Origin: DATMNI01 sp035570275
GTDB taxonomy: Bacteria > Acidobacteriota > Terriglobia > Bryobacterales > Bryobacteraceae
DNA length: 64,000 nt
Assembly (NCBI GenBank): GCA_035570275.1
Contig: DATMNI010000476.1
Coordinates: 1 to 64,000, forward strand
Direction of reading: 5' to 3'
The notes under the pieces are model-generated. The model ran no database searches and was not told where the DNA came from. It saw nothing but the letters and a program-made list of their open reading frames with translations. How positions within the stretch are numbered: position 1 is the stretch's first letter; every line of letters starts with the position of its first letter. Both the position numbers and the translations under genes were made by a program. Positions 63,496 to 64,000 of this stretch are shown here, one piece after another.

Positions 63496-64000
63496 TCTTT
63501 CCGCCGAAATTCGTTTGGCCAAAACACGTCTCATGGGCACGGGTCCTGCTGGCGGCCGCCGCCATGGCACTGAGTTACGTGTATTTGCAGCCGGCGGGAT
63601 ATCCGTTGTATTTCGCGGTGATGGCGGTCTACCTGGCCTACGCTGTGGCGGTGGCGGTGAGAGGCGGGGGCCGGGGCGGCGTGCTGGGCATGCTGGCATT
63701 GTTTGGCGACACGGTATTTTTCCTGGTCCTGGTCAGTTACGGCAGCGAGCGTCTGCTTTGGCTGATTTCGATTTATTTTCTTTTCCTGATGACGGAAGCG
63801 CTGGTTTTCGGCACTCCGGTGGAAGTTGGGGTAATCGTGGTGGTCTGCACCACCTTCGGTACCGTGCTTCGCTTCGGAGGATTGCCCCTGGAGCGTACCG
63901 TGATTGTAGGGGGCGCGCTGGCCTGGGGCTTTGCCGCGACCAAACGCCGCCAGACCGCGGAAATTGCGAGGCTGACCCTGCAACTGGCGGAGGCTCGCAA
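63492..64000 (+). CDS. Membrane protein, N-terminal part of probable sensor kinase
   Basis: Starts TTG 63492, overlapping the previous stop (TTGA), with GGAAGAG about 4 nt upstream; the first in-frame ATG is 63564. Four to five membrane helices: RVLLAAAAMALSYVYLQPAG, YFAVMAVYLAYAVAVAVRGG, VLGMLALFGDTVFFLVLVSY, LLWLISIYFLFLMTEALVFG, VEVGVIVVVCTTFGTVLRFG. It then begins a coiled coil (RRQTAEIARLTLQLAEAR) at the window edge, the usual lead into a HAMP-less kinase or GGDEF output. Cut by the window, so the output domain is unseen. Confidence 0.6.
   Translation, partial: MIFPPKFVWPKHVSWARVLLAAAAMALSYVYLQPAGYPLYFAVMAVYLAYAVAVAVRGGGRGGVLGMLALFGDTVFFLVLVSYGSERLLWLISIYFLFLMTEALVFGTPVEVGVIVVVCTTFGTVLRFGGLPLERTVIVGGALAWGFAATKRRQTAEIARLTLQLAEAR

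Overview
The window looks like a chromosomal piece of a soil Acidobacteriota bacterium, most like Bryobacterales/Solibacter. This is inferred from the mix of very large Oar-like TonB-dependent receptors with a carboxypeptidase-regulatory N-terminal domain, an exosortase/PEP-CTERM system, a TMEM175-type channel, secreted hydrolases, many toxin-antitoxin remnants and a high-GC genome. No rRNA, tRNA or CRISPR array was seen.

Positions 1-31.7 kb are an exosortase A (XrtA)/PEP-CTERM exopolysaccharide locus. A long minus-strand operon (16646 down to the left edge) starts at a near-consensus sigma-54 promoter and runs: chain-length determinant, ExeA-like ATPase, CpsD-like tyrosine kinase, a 72-aa XRE regulator, membrane GT2, a deacetylase-like protein, GT4, hexapeptide acyltransferase, O-antigen ligase, flippase, methyltransferase, two GT4s and a GT2. 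Most junctions are 4-nt stop/start overlaps. The left end is decaying: one GT4 carries three lesions and the next is cut short at a hairpin.

An IS66-like transposase remnant (about 17.1-17.6 kb) separates this operon from the export part: a PEP-CTERM protein behind its own sigma-54 promoter, a PrsT-type TPR lipoprotein, a degenerate sigma-54 activator, then divergently exosortase, EpsI and the EpsB-type sugar transferase. An ISKra4-like remnant follows and abuts a second PrsT paralogue. Next come a second PEP-CTERM protein with a sigma-54 promoter, a frameshifted PilZ gene, the stub of a sensor kinase, and an intact sigma-54 response regulator (PrsR type). The logic is sugar priming (EpsB), assembly, flipping and polymerisation (left operon), and sorting of PEP-CTERM proteins (exosortase, EpsI), coordinated by PrsR and sigma-54.

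From 31.9 to 54 kb is a nutrient-scavenging stretch: TMEM175-like channel, four TonB-dependent receptors, a Tat-signal haloacid dehalogenase, an M28 peptidase, a GH29 fucosidase, a cyclase-family enzyme and a SYLF-domain protein. Remnants of a propeller sensor and a nucleotidyltransferase lie between them. From 54 to 64 kb are a MITE-like inverted repeat, a membrane protein, CstA with its tiny CC-ending partner, a dead HigA-like antitoxin, a secreted protein, hicAB plus an orphan convergent hicB, a second polyprenyl-phosphate sugar transferase, an orotate phosphoribosyltransferase, an exported methyltransferase and a truncated membrane protein at the right edge.

Two expression styles coexist. 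Operon genes have clear Shine-Dalgarno sequences, while several stand-alone genes have a TANNNT -10 hexamer 6-8 nt before the start codon, which suggests leaderless mRNAs.
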